A stretch of 64,000 nt of DNA from Impatiens glandulifera (GCF_907164915.1 NC_061864.1:19318484-19382483), one strand, 5' to 3'; shown: positions 36,881 to 49,699, numbered from the stretch's first letter. Notes: generated by a model from the sequence alone, not told the origin. Numbers and translations are program-made.

Positions 36881-38122
36881 AAATTTGATCATACTTTTAT
36901 TAAAAAGTGGATGTGACAATTTTATATATCATGAAGACAATGGAAATTATTTCATTACGTGTCTTTTGTATGATATTTTTATCGTTGAAAATTACGATAA
37001 AAATGATTAAATTCATTAAGGATATGAATTGCACTAAACGAAATATCATGTTGTTATCAAATGATATATTGATATTATTAAATGAAAGACTTTACGTCTA
37101 AAAGTGAATATGTTTACACTTAGAAGTGCAATCTACGTATGAAAATCTTGTAAGAAACTTATGATGGATAGATTAAACGTTATAATCTATATTTTTGACT
37201 CATGTCGAAAAATAAAATATTTTTATGTAAAATATATAATCGTTTACACAAAGGCAGAATAGTTCAAAGACATTTTGTCTACTAGTTAGCCAAGTAAACA
37301 ATATTTTCATAAAAAATTAAATGATAAGCATGTACGAATGATTATGTTTCTTATTAAAAGATGTTCCAAGGTTAACTAAGAATGTACCAACAGAAATTTC
37401 TAATTATTGTGATAGTAATTTGAAATTGGACAAGCTTAGAGTCAATGACAAGTCTAGACATACACGTCTTAGACATAATGTCATTAGACTATACTCTCTA
37501 ATGGAGTTATCAAATTTGACTATAAAAGTCAAAGATAACATTGTGGATCCACTAATAAAATTATTGAATAGAGAGTTTGTTTGAAAGTCTTTTAAGACAT
37601 CAGCCTACTATAAGTTGGTATGAATAAAAACTCAACTTATGCACACTGGAGATCCCATGAACTAGGTTCAATGGGACAACTTAATTGTACTGACTTGGAA
37701 ATTATTGTTGAGGATTAATCATATAACGAAACAATATATATTTTGACGAGGATAAGCATATCGCTTTTAATGATTCTTTGTGAGAAAAGAGATCACCTAT
37801 ATGAGGGAGAAGTGGGGTCGCTTCGAAAGAATTGCACGGCTCAATTCTAGACCCTCTCATAGAACTGGGCACGTGTTCCATGGACAAAATGGACACAACC
37901 ATGAGAGCTTGACATGTATCAGGGAGAATTTTATGTGAAAGTGTGTAATCGTTTACACAAATGGCAAAATAGTTCAAGGACATTGAGCCTACTAATCGGC
38001 TAGTAAAGTTATATACTTTCATAAGGGAAGGTTCAAAGGGTTACACCTACCTATCCTATGTAGAATTCAACTGTTGAACCTTTCATCGGGTTAATCTTTC
38101 AATTTCCATTAATGTGGGGGAT
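36881..38122 (+). pseudogene. Ty1-copia polyprotein remnant (RT and RNase H end)
   Basis: With frameshifts, 36905-36995 reads CDNFIYHEDNGNYFITCLLY then DIFIV, where copia reverse transcriptase has CDNCIY...YVDD, so the catalytic motif is degraded. At about 37505-37560 IKVKDNIVDPLIKLLNREFV matches the conserved RNase H C-terminus (VKSKDNIADPLTKGL). About 60 bases near 37226-37290 recur imperfectly at 37948-38005. A purine-rich tract (AATGTGGGGGAT, 38111-38122) directly precedes the LTR, as expected for plus-strand priming. Confidence 0.7.
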
Positions 38123-38918
38123 TGTTGGAATTTTAAACGAATTCATAAATTTCATTAATGAATGGAAATGAGAATTTGGGTAAATAAAATCAAATAAAAT
38201 TCAAACGAAATTCACATGAAATTCAAACGTGAATTAAAGTGAAATTTGATCCAAATAATTAAATTATTATAATTAATTTATTAATGATGTAATTAACATT
38301 TAATGGCTTGAAGAACAATTATCAAATTAAATATGTTTAATTTGGTTAATTGTCATTGTAACCTTTGTGATATTATTGCTATCAATTTATTGCTATCAAT
38401 TTATTAGCAATTTAGAAAATCATGTAATGTGTATTTTCTATCAAGGTCAGCCGTTGGATCAAAGATTAATAGTTGATTTTATTTTTATGAAAGTTTAACT
38501 TTTTAACAATATAAAACCCCTCATCTCTAATCTCAAACACTATATTATCTTATATTTTTTCTCACACTAGAATTCCAAAAGTCTTCTTCTTGTTTTGTGA
38601 GTGTTCTTCGAGTTCTTTGTTCGATATTTCCGTTGAAACCCGGTGATAGTTCAGGTACGCTGATCAAGTTCGACGAGTAGTGATTTCAGTGTAGAATCAC
38701 TACAGGATTCGTTGTACCCTGAGAGACAGCCATTTGCGATAAGCTCCAGCACAAATGGGAGACGATGGAACTATTTTAAGGGAAATGTGCTAAGCACATG
38801 CCTCGAATCAACAATTTATTCGGTGATATTGTTCTTTATATATTTTATTTATTTCATTTATTTGTAACATCATTTTATATATATTTCTGTAATTTATTTC
38901 AAGACAATATTTCTAACA
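38123..38918 (+). repeat. 3' LTR of the copia remnant
   Basis: Begins TGTTGGAATT right after the polypurine tract and ends ATTTCTAACA, giving the TG...CA form with short inverted ends. Length is 796 bp. A TATA-like AATATAAAACCCCTC at about 38507 would be the promoter. No matching 5' LTR is in the window. Confidence 0.75.
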
Positions 38919-38929
38919 GAAATAAGAAA

Positions 38930-39187
38930 GAAAGAAAGAATCGATTTAGGGTTAAATTAAATATATCTACGAGGGTGTTAAGGGTTCCCTCGGAAAAATT
39001 ATTAATTACAACCTCAGCGAGAGCAGAAATCAAAAGTTCTCGGAAATAACAGTTATCAGCGAGAACTATGTAAAGCCCCTCAGTGACTTATTTAAATTTT
39101 AGCGAGCTCTCGGTGACTTCTTTATTTACGAAACTTTTGATAGCTCTCGGTTATCATCCTCGATAATTATGACATTTCTATTAGTGT
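38930..39187 (-). mobile_element. CACTA terminus with subterminal repeats
   Basis: The sequence ends TTATGACATTTCTATTAGTG (39168-39187), which on the minus strand is the CACTA terminal motif CACTAATAGAAATGTCATAA. Inside it are repeated CTCTCGGTxA and GCGAGAGC-type motifs, typical subterminal binding sites. Orientation and position fit the 5' end of the decayed CACTA at 31960-35090, with the copia element inserted between. Confidence 0.65.
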
Positions 39188-41460
39188 ACATTCAATCAAT
39201 TTTACAGGTAAAAAGGTTCATCAGCTTTTGCACTAAATAGCCTAAAACAATAATTAAAATTTGTTTTGTGTTATTCATCATAGAAGTCCCATGGAAGATC
39301 CATATCCTAATAATTATAAACAATACATGTTTGAATACATTGAGATAATTTATGAAACAAGTCACCCTATCAGGGACATCCGGATTTGTAAACATAAACA
39401 AACAAATTAACCTATATAATTTGTCTATTCATGTTTCATTTTCCAGCTTTAAACATAAATTAATGGACAATAAAACAACACTACTATAATTAAATTAAAA
39501 TTAAACAGCATTTAGAATCCAACTTCTTCTTTTTTAAACATTATTACTTTTTTCTTTTTCTTACTACAGTTTTTTCTATGTCCAACAAACTGCAATAGGA
39601 CTTCCGACCACAATCTTCTCGACCGACCACACAATTCTTTCAAACGCTGCGCTATTCGACAACGCCGAATTGTTCACGATAAATGTTACTGTATATGATT
39701 TCTGTACGCACATTTTTACGTCTCGGGATTTCGGATCTCCTTAGATGTTTTGGGCACGACCTAACTCTAAATGTTTATTTTATAGTCGTCACCCTAGCTT
39801 GTTTCCTAAAGAAATTAGGAAAAACATTTAGAGTATTTTGATTAAAGGTACGATGCCTGGTTACGTTTGGGAAAGAGTTTTTGACAGTATGTCTCATACA
39901 CTCGTCCTAAAAGGTTGGTTATTAAGACGTGAATGGTTATTACACTTATTTGATGTTCGGAATTTTGTGTTGTTTGTCTAGACGAAAACTAATAAAATAA
40001 GGATACACAAAAGGAAAAAAATTCAAATTCGCTCGAATGTGAATTTCCGTGCACGAGATTTTTGAGGATAATATTAAGAACATATAGGAATATTATTCTT
40101 TTTAATTTTTAGAGTTGTAGTATTTTATTTATGATACCACCAAGTTAGGGATTTTTCAAATATGTCCTAAATTATTTTGTGTTGGTCAAGAATATGTTTA
40201 AAATTTAGGAATTTTTTGTGATTTTTGGAATTATAAAAATCAAGTTAAGGCACCATAAAATTAAAAAAAATTTAAACATATCCTACAAATTAGGTGAAAT
40301 TTTATTTTAGTCAAAAATAATAATTTTGACAATTTAATATTTTTTTTTGTAATTTTTCTAAATTAAATTAATTTAGAGGTAAATTAATTAGAGAAGTTGA
40401 TTGGTTGAATGAACAAATAAAATTGACATTAGGGATTTTAAATTAAAATAAAATTTAAAATTCGGGTTTGAAATCGGGCGAAGCAATTGTCTGGGTCGAA
40501 ATGGAGTAGTCAGAAGGCTTGAGATTTAACCCACATCTAATATTCTAAGCTTGGACTCCGGTAAAGTCGTAAAAAAAAATTTGCAGGATTTTTAAGGATG
40601 ACCAAATTTGAAAACTTTGTGAAAGTGAATCAATTTTACGTAATTGAAAATTAAGTTTTTAAAAGCGAAACTTTATAAACAACTCCATAACTTACTAGTA
40701 TAGAATCTATGAGATATTATGATATTTAACGGGAAGTCGACATAAGTCTATTTAGAGTTTTTTCAATTTTTAACAAATTCAAAACTACAGAGTCGTCGCC
40801 AAACTTTTATAAAATTAAAAAACAAATAATGCGCATGCATGCACGCCATATTTAGAGATTCATTCGAGTTTGGCTAACTAAGTCTCAAAACGCCTTTGGG
40901 TCTCTACTAATTCAGTTATGGTCTTTTAAAATATAATTTGCTTTTTACTTTTTATATTTTTAATTATTCATGTATACATTAAATCTAAGCGTGATATTAT
41001 CCACTTTTGATGTGAATCTTTTGTATTTGTACAGCAAAATGAAATAAAGTAAAAGTAAAAAATTAAAGAATATAAAGTAGGAAAATAAATCCTCATATAA
41101 TATTATCATAAGTGTTAAGGAGACTAAAAGTTAATAAATCTCATATTTAAAGTTATTCTAAGTCTACTAAGTTTGTAAGAATTTTGGTGAGTTTTATATT
41201 TAAGGATAAATATTTTAGAGTTCAAACAAATTTATGAAGAGATTTTTATCTTCTCAATTTTTTAAGTTTTTGATTTTTTATGTTTTAATTTTTGTATTTT
41301 TGATTTTAAAGGTTTTATATTTTTGTAGTTTGATTTTAATTTTAGAGTTATTGATGCTGTGTTTTAGGTTTTAGTCTACCCTAAAATCAAGAAAATCATA
41401 AATTTACATCATGCAAAAACCAAAAGGAAACTTAAGACTAAACAAAATAAACGAAAATAA
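39188..41460. other. Spacer and upstream part of E unit
   Basis: 39188-40200 shows no gene. From about 40200 the sequence aligns to the D unit. The GC-richer block at 40475-40525 matches those upstream of MYB A, B and C (about 4850, 22170, 26810), showing that E shares the same ancestral upstream region. No protein is supported. Confidence 0.45.
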
Positions 41461-41910
41461 AAGCCAAAAAGAAAAAAAAAAAATGGTCTCAAGCGTCGGG
41501 AAAATTAGCTAGAAGCAAGGGAGAACTGTCGGATGGTGAGCAGCAGCTGGAAAACTCGGTCGGAAGCGTCGACGACTCGACAAACCTAGCCATGAGGAGC
41601 ATCTCTCGGTCGGATAAGAACGGAAGCAGGCGTGCGAAAAGAGCATCGCTGAAGTATCGGGAACCCTTGAGTAAGCGTCAGGAAGTGTTGATGCTTCCTC
41701 CTCTCGCGCAGCAGCCGCCATCGTGGGAATCATCGGTCGTATGTGTCGGAAATCTTAGCCAGCAGCAGCCAACTCCAAGCATCTGGTTAGTTTTCTCGGT
41801 CGGCCGCGTGCAACGCAACGGGAGAGGAAGAAGGATCGGCTCTCGGCGACAATAGACTTGAAGAAGCGCCGGGTAAAACTTGAACATGCGTCGCTACAAC
41901 AAAAATTCGA
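41461..41910. other. GC-rich island in E unit
   Basis: Markedly GC-rich compared with its surroundings, with several CTCGGTCGG motifs and CAGCAGC runs. Only its last 110 bases survive in D (11850-11960). Short frames occur on both strands, but none resembles a known protein. It could be the leader of an unrecognised element. Confidence 0.35.
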
Positions 41911-42379
41911 CTGTTCTTCCTATTTTTAACTAAATGGTAACCAAGAATGGCTCATAACTCAATTTTTTCTGAGCTAAAATGATAGTACTATAATATATTC
42001 ACATAATATACAAGAAAATACAAGAATCAAAGCAATTAAAATCAAGAATGCACCAAAAACTCAAAATGAAGATTTTCGGTCAAATGTGATTTGTTTACTT
42101 CTAAATTCAATTATTTTAAAGTCGTTTTGTTTATCTTTAAACTTAAATCTTTTTAGACTCAAAAGCTCAAAATAAATTTTAAACACAATGAGCCCAAAAA
42201 GATTCAAGATTAAATCCAACTGACCGATCTTGATTTAAATGAATTTTGGGTTAGATGTTGTTAGTTTAGATTTAATTTTTGTTATTTTGATTTCATTTAC
42301 ATATTTTTACAATCAAGAACTTATTATTATTATATATAGACTTATAGTTTGAAGAGAGAAGAAACTATGTTGTTGTTGT

Positions 42380-42680
42380 TACCTCTTCAGCTATACATAC
42401 GTGACCATTTATAATTCCAATCCTGGCATGAAGACGAACAATCGTCGACTCTATTTCTTCGGGGGGGCTTTTATCGGACCAGGTCTTAGATGGTTGATCC
42501 ACCGTAACCTACATGATTTCCCGCACCGATTGAGTCCAGATTCTTTCTCAATGGTGTTCCAGCTCGCGTCCTCCCCATGCTTACGAATGTAAGCAACTAA
42601 AACTTCATCTTCTTCTTGAGTCCACGTACCTTTTTACAATCCAAATTCTTCTTGTTCAGGTGAGTTAGATTTCCCAGTTG
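42380..42680 (-). pseudogene. Inverted MYB exon 1 fragment of E unit
   Basis: Counterpart of 12490-12782. The minus strand reads R2 with [14 protein letters not shown] sequence, but a TAA replaces the first Lys of the LKKGTW segment, and R3 is frameshifted. It lies head to head with the sense remnant at 42946. Confidence 0.7.
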
Positions 42681-42934
42681 TTGATATTTAAATCACTTTT
42701 CATATTAATTCAAAAACTTATTACATTGATACGCACAGAATTAAGAAAAGAGAAAAACAGGGATAGAATATACAGGATCTTGATTCTTGATTGATTCAAT
42801 TTACAAGCGATTCTTCTTGTTTTCATATTCATCCAAATCAAGATCCGGTATATGTAATAAGTTTTTGAATTATGCATGATTCATCTAATATGAAAAGGGG
42901 TTTATAAATATGTAAATCTAATTCACATGAACAA

Positions 42935-43840
42935 GAAGTTCTAGATTGAAAAAGGGAACGTGGACAGATGAAGAAGATAGAACTCTAGTTGATTACATTT
43001 GTAAGCATGGGGAAGTGAACTGGAACACCGTTGAGAAAGAATCTGGACTCAATCTCTGCATGAAATCATCGTGTAAGTTATGCTGGATAAATCATTTAAG
43101 ACCTGATTTGAAGAAAGGTCCGATAACAGCCGCCGATGAAATAGAGACGATTGTTCGTCTTCATGCCAGTATTGCAAATAAATGGTCACGCATAGCTGAA
43201 GAGGTAACATAATTCTTCTTAACTTTCCTGCATTATCTTCTTCTTATTATTATTATCCTAGGCATCCTGCTGCTGCTTCATCTTCTTTTCAGTTAGCTTG
43301 AAAATATTGATCATGGTTTTACTTCCTCTTCTAATGATCCTTTTGAGATGGGTCCTATTGTCATTACAGCAACCACTTGATCAAAATTTGCCATCATCAT
43401 TTTCTCAGAATTATTTTCCAGAGCTCCCTTCAATCCAATCTCAAGATCCTTTTCATTTCCCACCAATTCAGAATCAAGCAACCCAAAATTTACAATCAAA
43501 TTGTATGCCTAATCAAATTGTATGCCTACATCAAATCTCCAAGTTCTCAAGAGGATTGGGATGCATTATTGGGAAACAACTATTTTGGAGATACATCAAC
43601 AATGTCGATTTGGGGTCAGTGATTTATTTATTTATTATGGTGTTAAATTTGATATTTGTTACTTCATTGTGTAGAAAAAAATTTAGACGGAAAATTACTC
43701 GACTCCTTTGTCTTTGGTCATAACTCGGTGCTAGACGGGGAGAAATATGTTTACAACTCTTCCAAATGAAGACGAGATGAGTTGTCCAATTTTGTGCCCG
43801 AAATCTCTTATGAACTCGTGAAAACATTTGAGGGAATTAT
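42935..43840 (+). pseudogene. GAMYB-like pseudogene E
   Basis: Exon 1 (42946-43203) is open through both repeats: KKGTWTDEEDRTLVDYICKHG, then an insertion of one Ser (KSSCKLCW), through NKWSRIAEE and a GTAACA donor. RLRW has become KLCW. Exon 2 follows with almost all of its first half missing, leaving ELPSIQSQDPF and NLQSNCMP remnants (about 43300-43615). An exon 3 remnant is at 43672-43820. The shifted, shortened frame cannot give a normal MYB. The miR159-complementary stretch at 43419-43439 is retained. Confidence 0.8.
43419..43439 (+). promoter_or_regulatory. miR159-complementary site kept in pseudogene E
   Basis: 19 of 21 bases match the miR159a complement; only the two ends differ, as in the coding copies. 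Confidence 0.7.
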
Positions 43841-45423
43841 TACAATCGCAACTATACCAAATTTTGATTTAAAATTGTATTTTAGTTCATGGTAATTTCT
43901 TAGAGTTTTTCTTCTTGAGGTATGTTCCATTCTATTCTAGGTAGAACTTGAAAGAAACATATTCTAATTTGTTTTTTTATCTTTTTATAAGCTTGAAGTT
44001 ATAAACTTTATGTGACACATGTTTCTTAAAATTAGCATGGAGGTTTTTTAATTGAAACTATTATAGATTAATGTATTTTTATTTATTTAGTATTATTAAT
44101 TTTATTGTATTTTTTCTTTATGAGTTAAATTATTTTAAATAATTTTAAACTCCTAAATTCCAGACTAAATAAGTAAATATAGCTTCAAACATATTTATAA
44201 ACATTTATGTAATGTACTTAGCTTTCTCTCTTTTGTTTAATAACTCGTTTCTTTAGAGCCTTGTTTGGAAACAAGGCAAAACTTCCAAACAAAAAGTCAT
44301 TTGAAAACATTTTTTATTAACTGCTCTTAGGCCAACTCCAAATATTGTTGTCATCGAAATATATAATTTTGAGATGTCTTATTAATGAATATATGTCTAT
44401 AATGATTAAAAATGATTAAAACAATAATAATTTGTTCGTAATTAATTAACTAATCTTAAAAAAATATATATTTAATTTGTTGATTAACATGTTAATTTAA
44501 TAAACCATTATTTATATATAATTCAATAAAAAAATATATATCATTATCGTGAATTATAAATATAAAAAAGTTATTTATAATATAGAATTGATACTTAATT
44601 TTAATTTGTAGTGATTAATAAATATATTAATATATATATATATATAAAAGAGTAAACATATATTTGAATCGGGTCACATGGTATATAACGTTAATGTTTT
44701 TTTTTCACACGTAACCAAGTCCCGAACTAAAATGAAATATCTAAAATGAATGTTGAACACGCACACTATTCTCTTTTCTGGTTTCTCATATAATAAAATT
44801 TAGTGGCGACTCTTAAAATCAAAGTTGACCTAAATCAATAATTCGAAATGAACTCTAAATCGGATCAACTATTTTAGTTTGTCGTCTCCTTTGATATTTG
44901 AGGAAAATATAAGTTATCGAGATTTCAAAGTTATATATTTTTTATTAAATAATACTTAAATTATAAACTAATAAAAAAAAAATTTACACAATTTATTTTA
45001 AATTATATATTTCAAAATTTATAAAACATAATAGATAGATAGATATTTAAGAAGAAATGATTTAGACAACAAAGTTATAACCACACATGCAAAAAAGAGA
45101 AAATTTCCGCCTCTTCGTAAAAAAAAATTATTGCTTCTTCGGCTACTTTAACGATTTCGGTGATTCCTTCTTCTCAGTTCAGTGGTTTCTTCCTTCTTTT
45201 GCGTCTCTTTTTCAGCTTATAAGTTCAAAAATGATAAGTCTTTAAGTTCCCGAACATGATTTGAGTAACCTTAACATGACACTAAACTCTATCGTCTCTT
45301 CATATTTAAATATGAAGGTCCCAAATTGAGAAGAGGTATGAAATTGAGATTTGTCGAATATTAATGCATATGATATTAAGGGTCCCAAATTTTGAAGAGG
45401 TATGCAATCTCAATTTACTTTAA
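43841..45423. other. Intergenic DNA between E unit and fold-back MITE
   Basis: The E 3' flank aligns to that of D until about 44350. Beyond that the sequence is AT-rich with no gene seen. Confidence 0.45.
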
Positions 45424-46495
45424 GGGTGTGTTTTATAACCCTGAAATTGGCATTGAAATTGGAATTGGAGGGTTCAATTCCAATTATTATGTTTGTTATA
45501 CACTTTAATATTAAGAATTGGAATTGGAATTAGAATTGGAATTAGAATTCCAATGGAATTCAATATAGTGTAATTTGATAGTTCTCAATTCCAATCTTTT
45601 TAGGTTGGAATTGTTATTCCAAATTAACAAGTTTTTCATGTTTTTGACATGTTTAACACGTTTTTCACACGTTTAACATATTTTCATATTTTGACATGTT
45701 TAACACGTTTTTGGCACGTTTAACACATTTTTGGCATTGTTTAACACGTTTTTGACACATTTAACACATTTTTCACGTTCTTACATGTTTAACACGTTTT
45801 TGACACGTTTAACATGATTTTCACGTTTTTAACACGTTTAACACGTTTTTGACACGTTTAACACGTTTTTGACACGTTTAACACGTTTTTAACACGTTTA
45901 ACACATTTTGACACATGTAACACGTTTTTCACGTCCTTGACACGTTTAACACATTTTTGACACATTTAACACATTTTTCACATGTTAAACGTGTGAAAAA
46001 CATGTTAAACGTGTGAAAAATGTATTAAAAATGTTTAAAACGTGCCAAAACGTGAAAAACGTGTGAAATACATGTTAAACGTATTAAAAATGTCAAAAAC
46101 GTGTTAACCATACCAAAAACGTGAAAAACATGTTAAACGTGTGAAAATGTGTTTTAAGTGTGAAAATGTGTTAAACATGTTTAAATGTGCCAAAAACGTG
46201 TAAAATGTGTTAAACATGTCAAAAACATGTTAAACATGTCAAAAACGTATTAAACGTGCCAAAAACGTGAAAACATATTTAAAAGATTACATTTTGAACT
46301 GATATTTTATTTTACAAACATAGGAATTAGAATTGAATTACAATTCTATCATTTTCTCAAACATAGGAATTGAATTGTAATTTAATGCCAATTCTCATGG
46401 AATTGGAATTAGATTTCCAATGCCAATGCCAATTTCAATTTCAATTTCAATTTCAATTCCAATTTCAATTCTCATTCCCCTCCTCAAACACATCC
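45424..46495. mobile_element. Fold-back MITE (PIF/Harbinger-like ends)
   Basis: Flanked by TAA on both sides (45421-45423, 46496-46498), the target duplication used by PIF/Harbinger elements. The ends are inverted: GGGTGTGTTT at the left and AAACACATCC at the right. Inside come long inverted stretches of GAATTGGAATT-type repeats, and between these a satellite of about 20 bp (45625-46275) that switches orientation in the middle. No coding capacity. Confidence 0.7.
45625..46275. repeat. 20-bp satellite in two inverted arms
   Basis: Left arm (to about 45980) repeats TTTTTGACACGTTTAACACG. The right arm carries the reverse complement, CGTGTTAAACGTGTCAAAAA. Units are degenerate, with CACG/CATG/CACA variants. 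The whole could fold into one very long hairpin. Confidence 0.75.
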
Positions 46496-46676
46496 TAAAT
46501 GAGAAGATTTTAAAATTGAGTGGAATAAAAAGATTGAGATTAATAAATAAATAAAAAATAGAATGTAGATTTATATTTTTAAATTATAGCTATTGATCAA
46601 ATAATTATTTATGAGATTTATATAAAAAGAAATACTAATTATTAATGAATAATATTTTGTATAAAGAAGTGAACTT

Positions 46677-46711
46677 ATTAGGGTTTTTAGATTGCTTCAT
46701 ATGTATAAATA
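46677..46711 (+). promoter_or_regulatory. eEF1B promoter: telo-box and TATA
   Basis: A TTAGGGTTTT telo-box (about 46679-46688) lies just before a TATAAATA box (46704-46711), about 90 bp before the ATG. Telo-boxes are frequent in promoters of plant translation-machinery genes. Confidence 0.55.
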
Positions 46712-46800
46712 GTCTTTGATATCTCTATAATTCTCATCTCCTCGTTTATACCTTATTACCTTTCTCTCTTCATCTCCTCTCCGTCACTAAATCGGCAGAA

Positions 46801-48604
46801 ATGGCTGTTACCTTCTCAGATCTGCACGCCGAATCTGGTCTTAAGTCTCTAAATGTGCATCTCGCCGGAAAATCTTATATCACAGGGTCAGAACAGAACT
46901 TATTCATCAACTCTTTACTATTTCCGCATATATACGTGTTCATCCCTATTCAATTGAATTGATTCTGTAATGAATTATATCGCGTGTGTGTGTGCGATCT
47001 GCTTTGTAGATTTGGAATCTGAATAAGAATTTATATATATACAACACAGTGTTCATCTGATTGCGATTTTGAGTTATCTAGATGAAACACCTTCGATCTC
47101 TTTGGTGGATTATCGATTCTGATGTTTCTTTTATCTTTACAGTGAGAAACTGACCAAGGATGATGTTAAGGTTTATGCTGCTGTGGTTGAGAAACCTAAT
47201 GGCGATCTTTTCCCTAACGTCAGTCAGTGGTATAACAGTGTTGACGCCTTACTCGCCGCTAGGTATGCTTTATTGATGTTTAACAATTGTGAATTAATTT
47301 GTGTATATCTTTGTTGAAATGTTCTATCCATTATCATATTCTGTTGTTGTCTATTTTTTATTGTTGAAAAATCACACTTAATAAACATAAGATTTAACAA
47401 GGTTCGATCAACTATGCCTACATCCAAGTAACCCTAGACATAAGTTCAACCCTAATCATAATAATGCATATACAGACAATTGCATTGTCTGGGTTGTAAA
47501 ATAGATGATTTTATCATAATTATTTCTCTTGTTTATATTAACTGTCTCATTTATGTAAAATTTGTTATCTTGATGGAATTGGTAGCTTTCCTGGTAAAGC
47601 TGCTGGAGTAAGAGTGGGAGGGCAAGGTTCCATTGCTGAAGCTGCTTCAGTCATTGAAGAAAAGAAGGATGCCCCTGCTGCAGATGATGATGATGATGAT
47701 GATGACATTGATTTATTTGGTGATGAGACTGAGGAGGAAAAGAAGGCTGCAGAAGCAAGGGAGAGTGCTAAAGCATCATCTACTAAGAAGAAAGAAAGTA
47801 AGCTTAATCTTGTTTTTTTGTTTCTTTTTTAGTTGGGTATTATTTAGGCATGGTTTGGTTATTTGAGTTTATTTTCAGTTAGTTATTCACAAATAGAGGG
47901 TATTGATGATTGGATGGTGGGTTATTTGAACCGAACCCAACAAGACCTTAGATTCAGTTCAAATTACAAAAAATAATCTGGGTTAATTCAGAATGTTAGG
48001 AATGAGTTAACTAGGTAATGCAGTAAGATGGTACAAAAGACAAGCTTAACTCATGAAATTTAATCAAATTACATCACTTTAAAAATGGTTAAAATTATCT
48101 TTTGAGTATTCATTTTCATACATTAATTCCACATTTTGTGAAAGCAACATACATATTGGATTTGTTTAGTTGAGAGTTGAGACAAAAGAATAGAATGTTG
48201 TTTTAAGTCTACATACATTTTTTCTTTTAGGTGGGAAATCATCTATTCTTATGGATGTGAAACCATGGGATGATGAAACCGACATGAAGAAGCTTGAAGA
48301 GGCTGTGAGGAGCGTGGAATTGCCCGGTCTTCTTTGGGGAGCTTGTAAGAATTTGGTTTCCTTTAATTTGCATCATAATTTTTGGAACATAGAAAAAGAT
48401 ATAGATGATGATATGATTGTTTTGGTTTGGTTTGGTGCAGCTAAATTGGTTCCGGTTGGTTATGGTATAAAGAAGTTGCAGATATTGCTTACGGTTGTGG
48501 ACGACTTAGTGTCGGTAGATTCGATGATTGAAGAGCGTCTGACCGTAGAACCAATCAATGAGTATGTTCAGAGCTGCGACATTGTTGCCTTCAACAAAAT
48601 CTAA
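46801..48604 (+). CDS. Elongation factor 1-beta (eEF1B guanine-nucleotide exchange subunit)
   Basis: Five exons (46801-46886, 47143-47262, 47586-47797, 48231-48344, 48441-48604) join at GT-AG sites into 231 residues, the normal length. The protein exchanges GDP for GTP on eEF1A during cytosolic translation. It starts [17 protein letters not shown], has the N-terminal GST-C-like part, an acidic linker with eight Asp in a row and [12 protein letters not shown], and the conserved C-terminal exchange domain: [46 protein letters not shown] and the terminal DIVAFNKI. It is a housekeeping gene with no sign of damage. Which plant isoform (beta or delta) it is cannot be decided with certainty. Confidence 0.96.
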
Positions 48605-49690
48605 GTTATCCTTTTTGTTTTGTTTGGTCTTTCAGTTGTTTTCATGAATTGTGAGATAAGGGATTAAATTTGATTAGTCTTTTTCATCAAACATATAAGA
48701 TTGTTTGGTTTGAGAAATTAGATCGTCATTTCTACTATGTGGGATTAATAAGCATTTGCCTTCATAGTATCTTTCATTGATGATTGTTTTTCTTTTAAAT
48801 AATGTTCATTTTTTAAAGATAAATATAACTTTAGGAAACAGGTCAATTAAGCAAATTAATTGGTTATATTTTAATATTACAAATATTATAACTAGTAACG
48901 TGACATCATTTTTTTTGAATTATATTGTTTATAAATAATGTTATATTTATAATTTATTTGATATTATATTTTAAATATAAAGCTAATGATATTGTTATTA
49001 TTATATGTGTAATTTATACATTATATATGTATATATTGTAAAAGCATTTATAGTAAGAGTTTGATCTTCTTTTTTTTATCTTTCAAAATAAATATATTAT
49101 TTTATATTAAATAAATGATTTATTTAAATTATTGAATAAAATGACCAAAATATAAAAATACTTAGTTCTTTTTTTATGATAAATTATACTTTAGTATTAA
49201 AAAATTATAAGAAAAATAAGGATTTTGATATTATGATAGTAATTTATTTAGATAAAATTAAACAAGCATGAGGTACTTTTTTTTTTTTTTGTGTCATGTC
49301 CATGAGCATTGTCCATAAAATGGACAGGGAGTTATTTCAAAGAAAAAAACAATTCATAGGAAAGTCTTCGAAAACCTCTATTTCTCTCGGCTTATTTATT
49401 GCTTCTTTAGTTCATTAATGATTTGTTGTTGGGCTAAATTAAACTATTATTTTTTGCAAACAAGGATTGCTTTATTTTCAATAAAAGTGGCTTGATTCTT
49501 GGCACCTAACACAATAAATAAGTCAACTATTAGATATGTTTCATGGGTATGAACCCTATTCTAATGGATGATGATGTACTATGACAAAACTCAATTAGAG
49601 GAAATAATGAGCGTCAAAACCATTAGCTCAAATAGTCGGTATCTAAAATATGAAATGTAACGGGTGTTCAATTCTCACTCGAACACCTTA
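48605..49690. other. Intergenic, no gene
   Basis: 3' UTR of the eEF1B gene followed by AT-rich spacer; I see no gene or element boundary. Confidence 0.5.
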
Positions 49691-49699
49691 AGTTGGAGT

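Noticed and set aside
41592..41855. 87-aa frame in the GC-rich island
   Set aside because: High GC makes chance frames likely on both strands; no recognisable domain.
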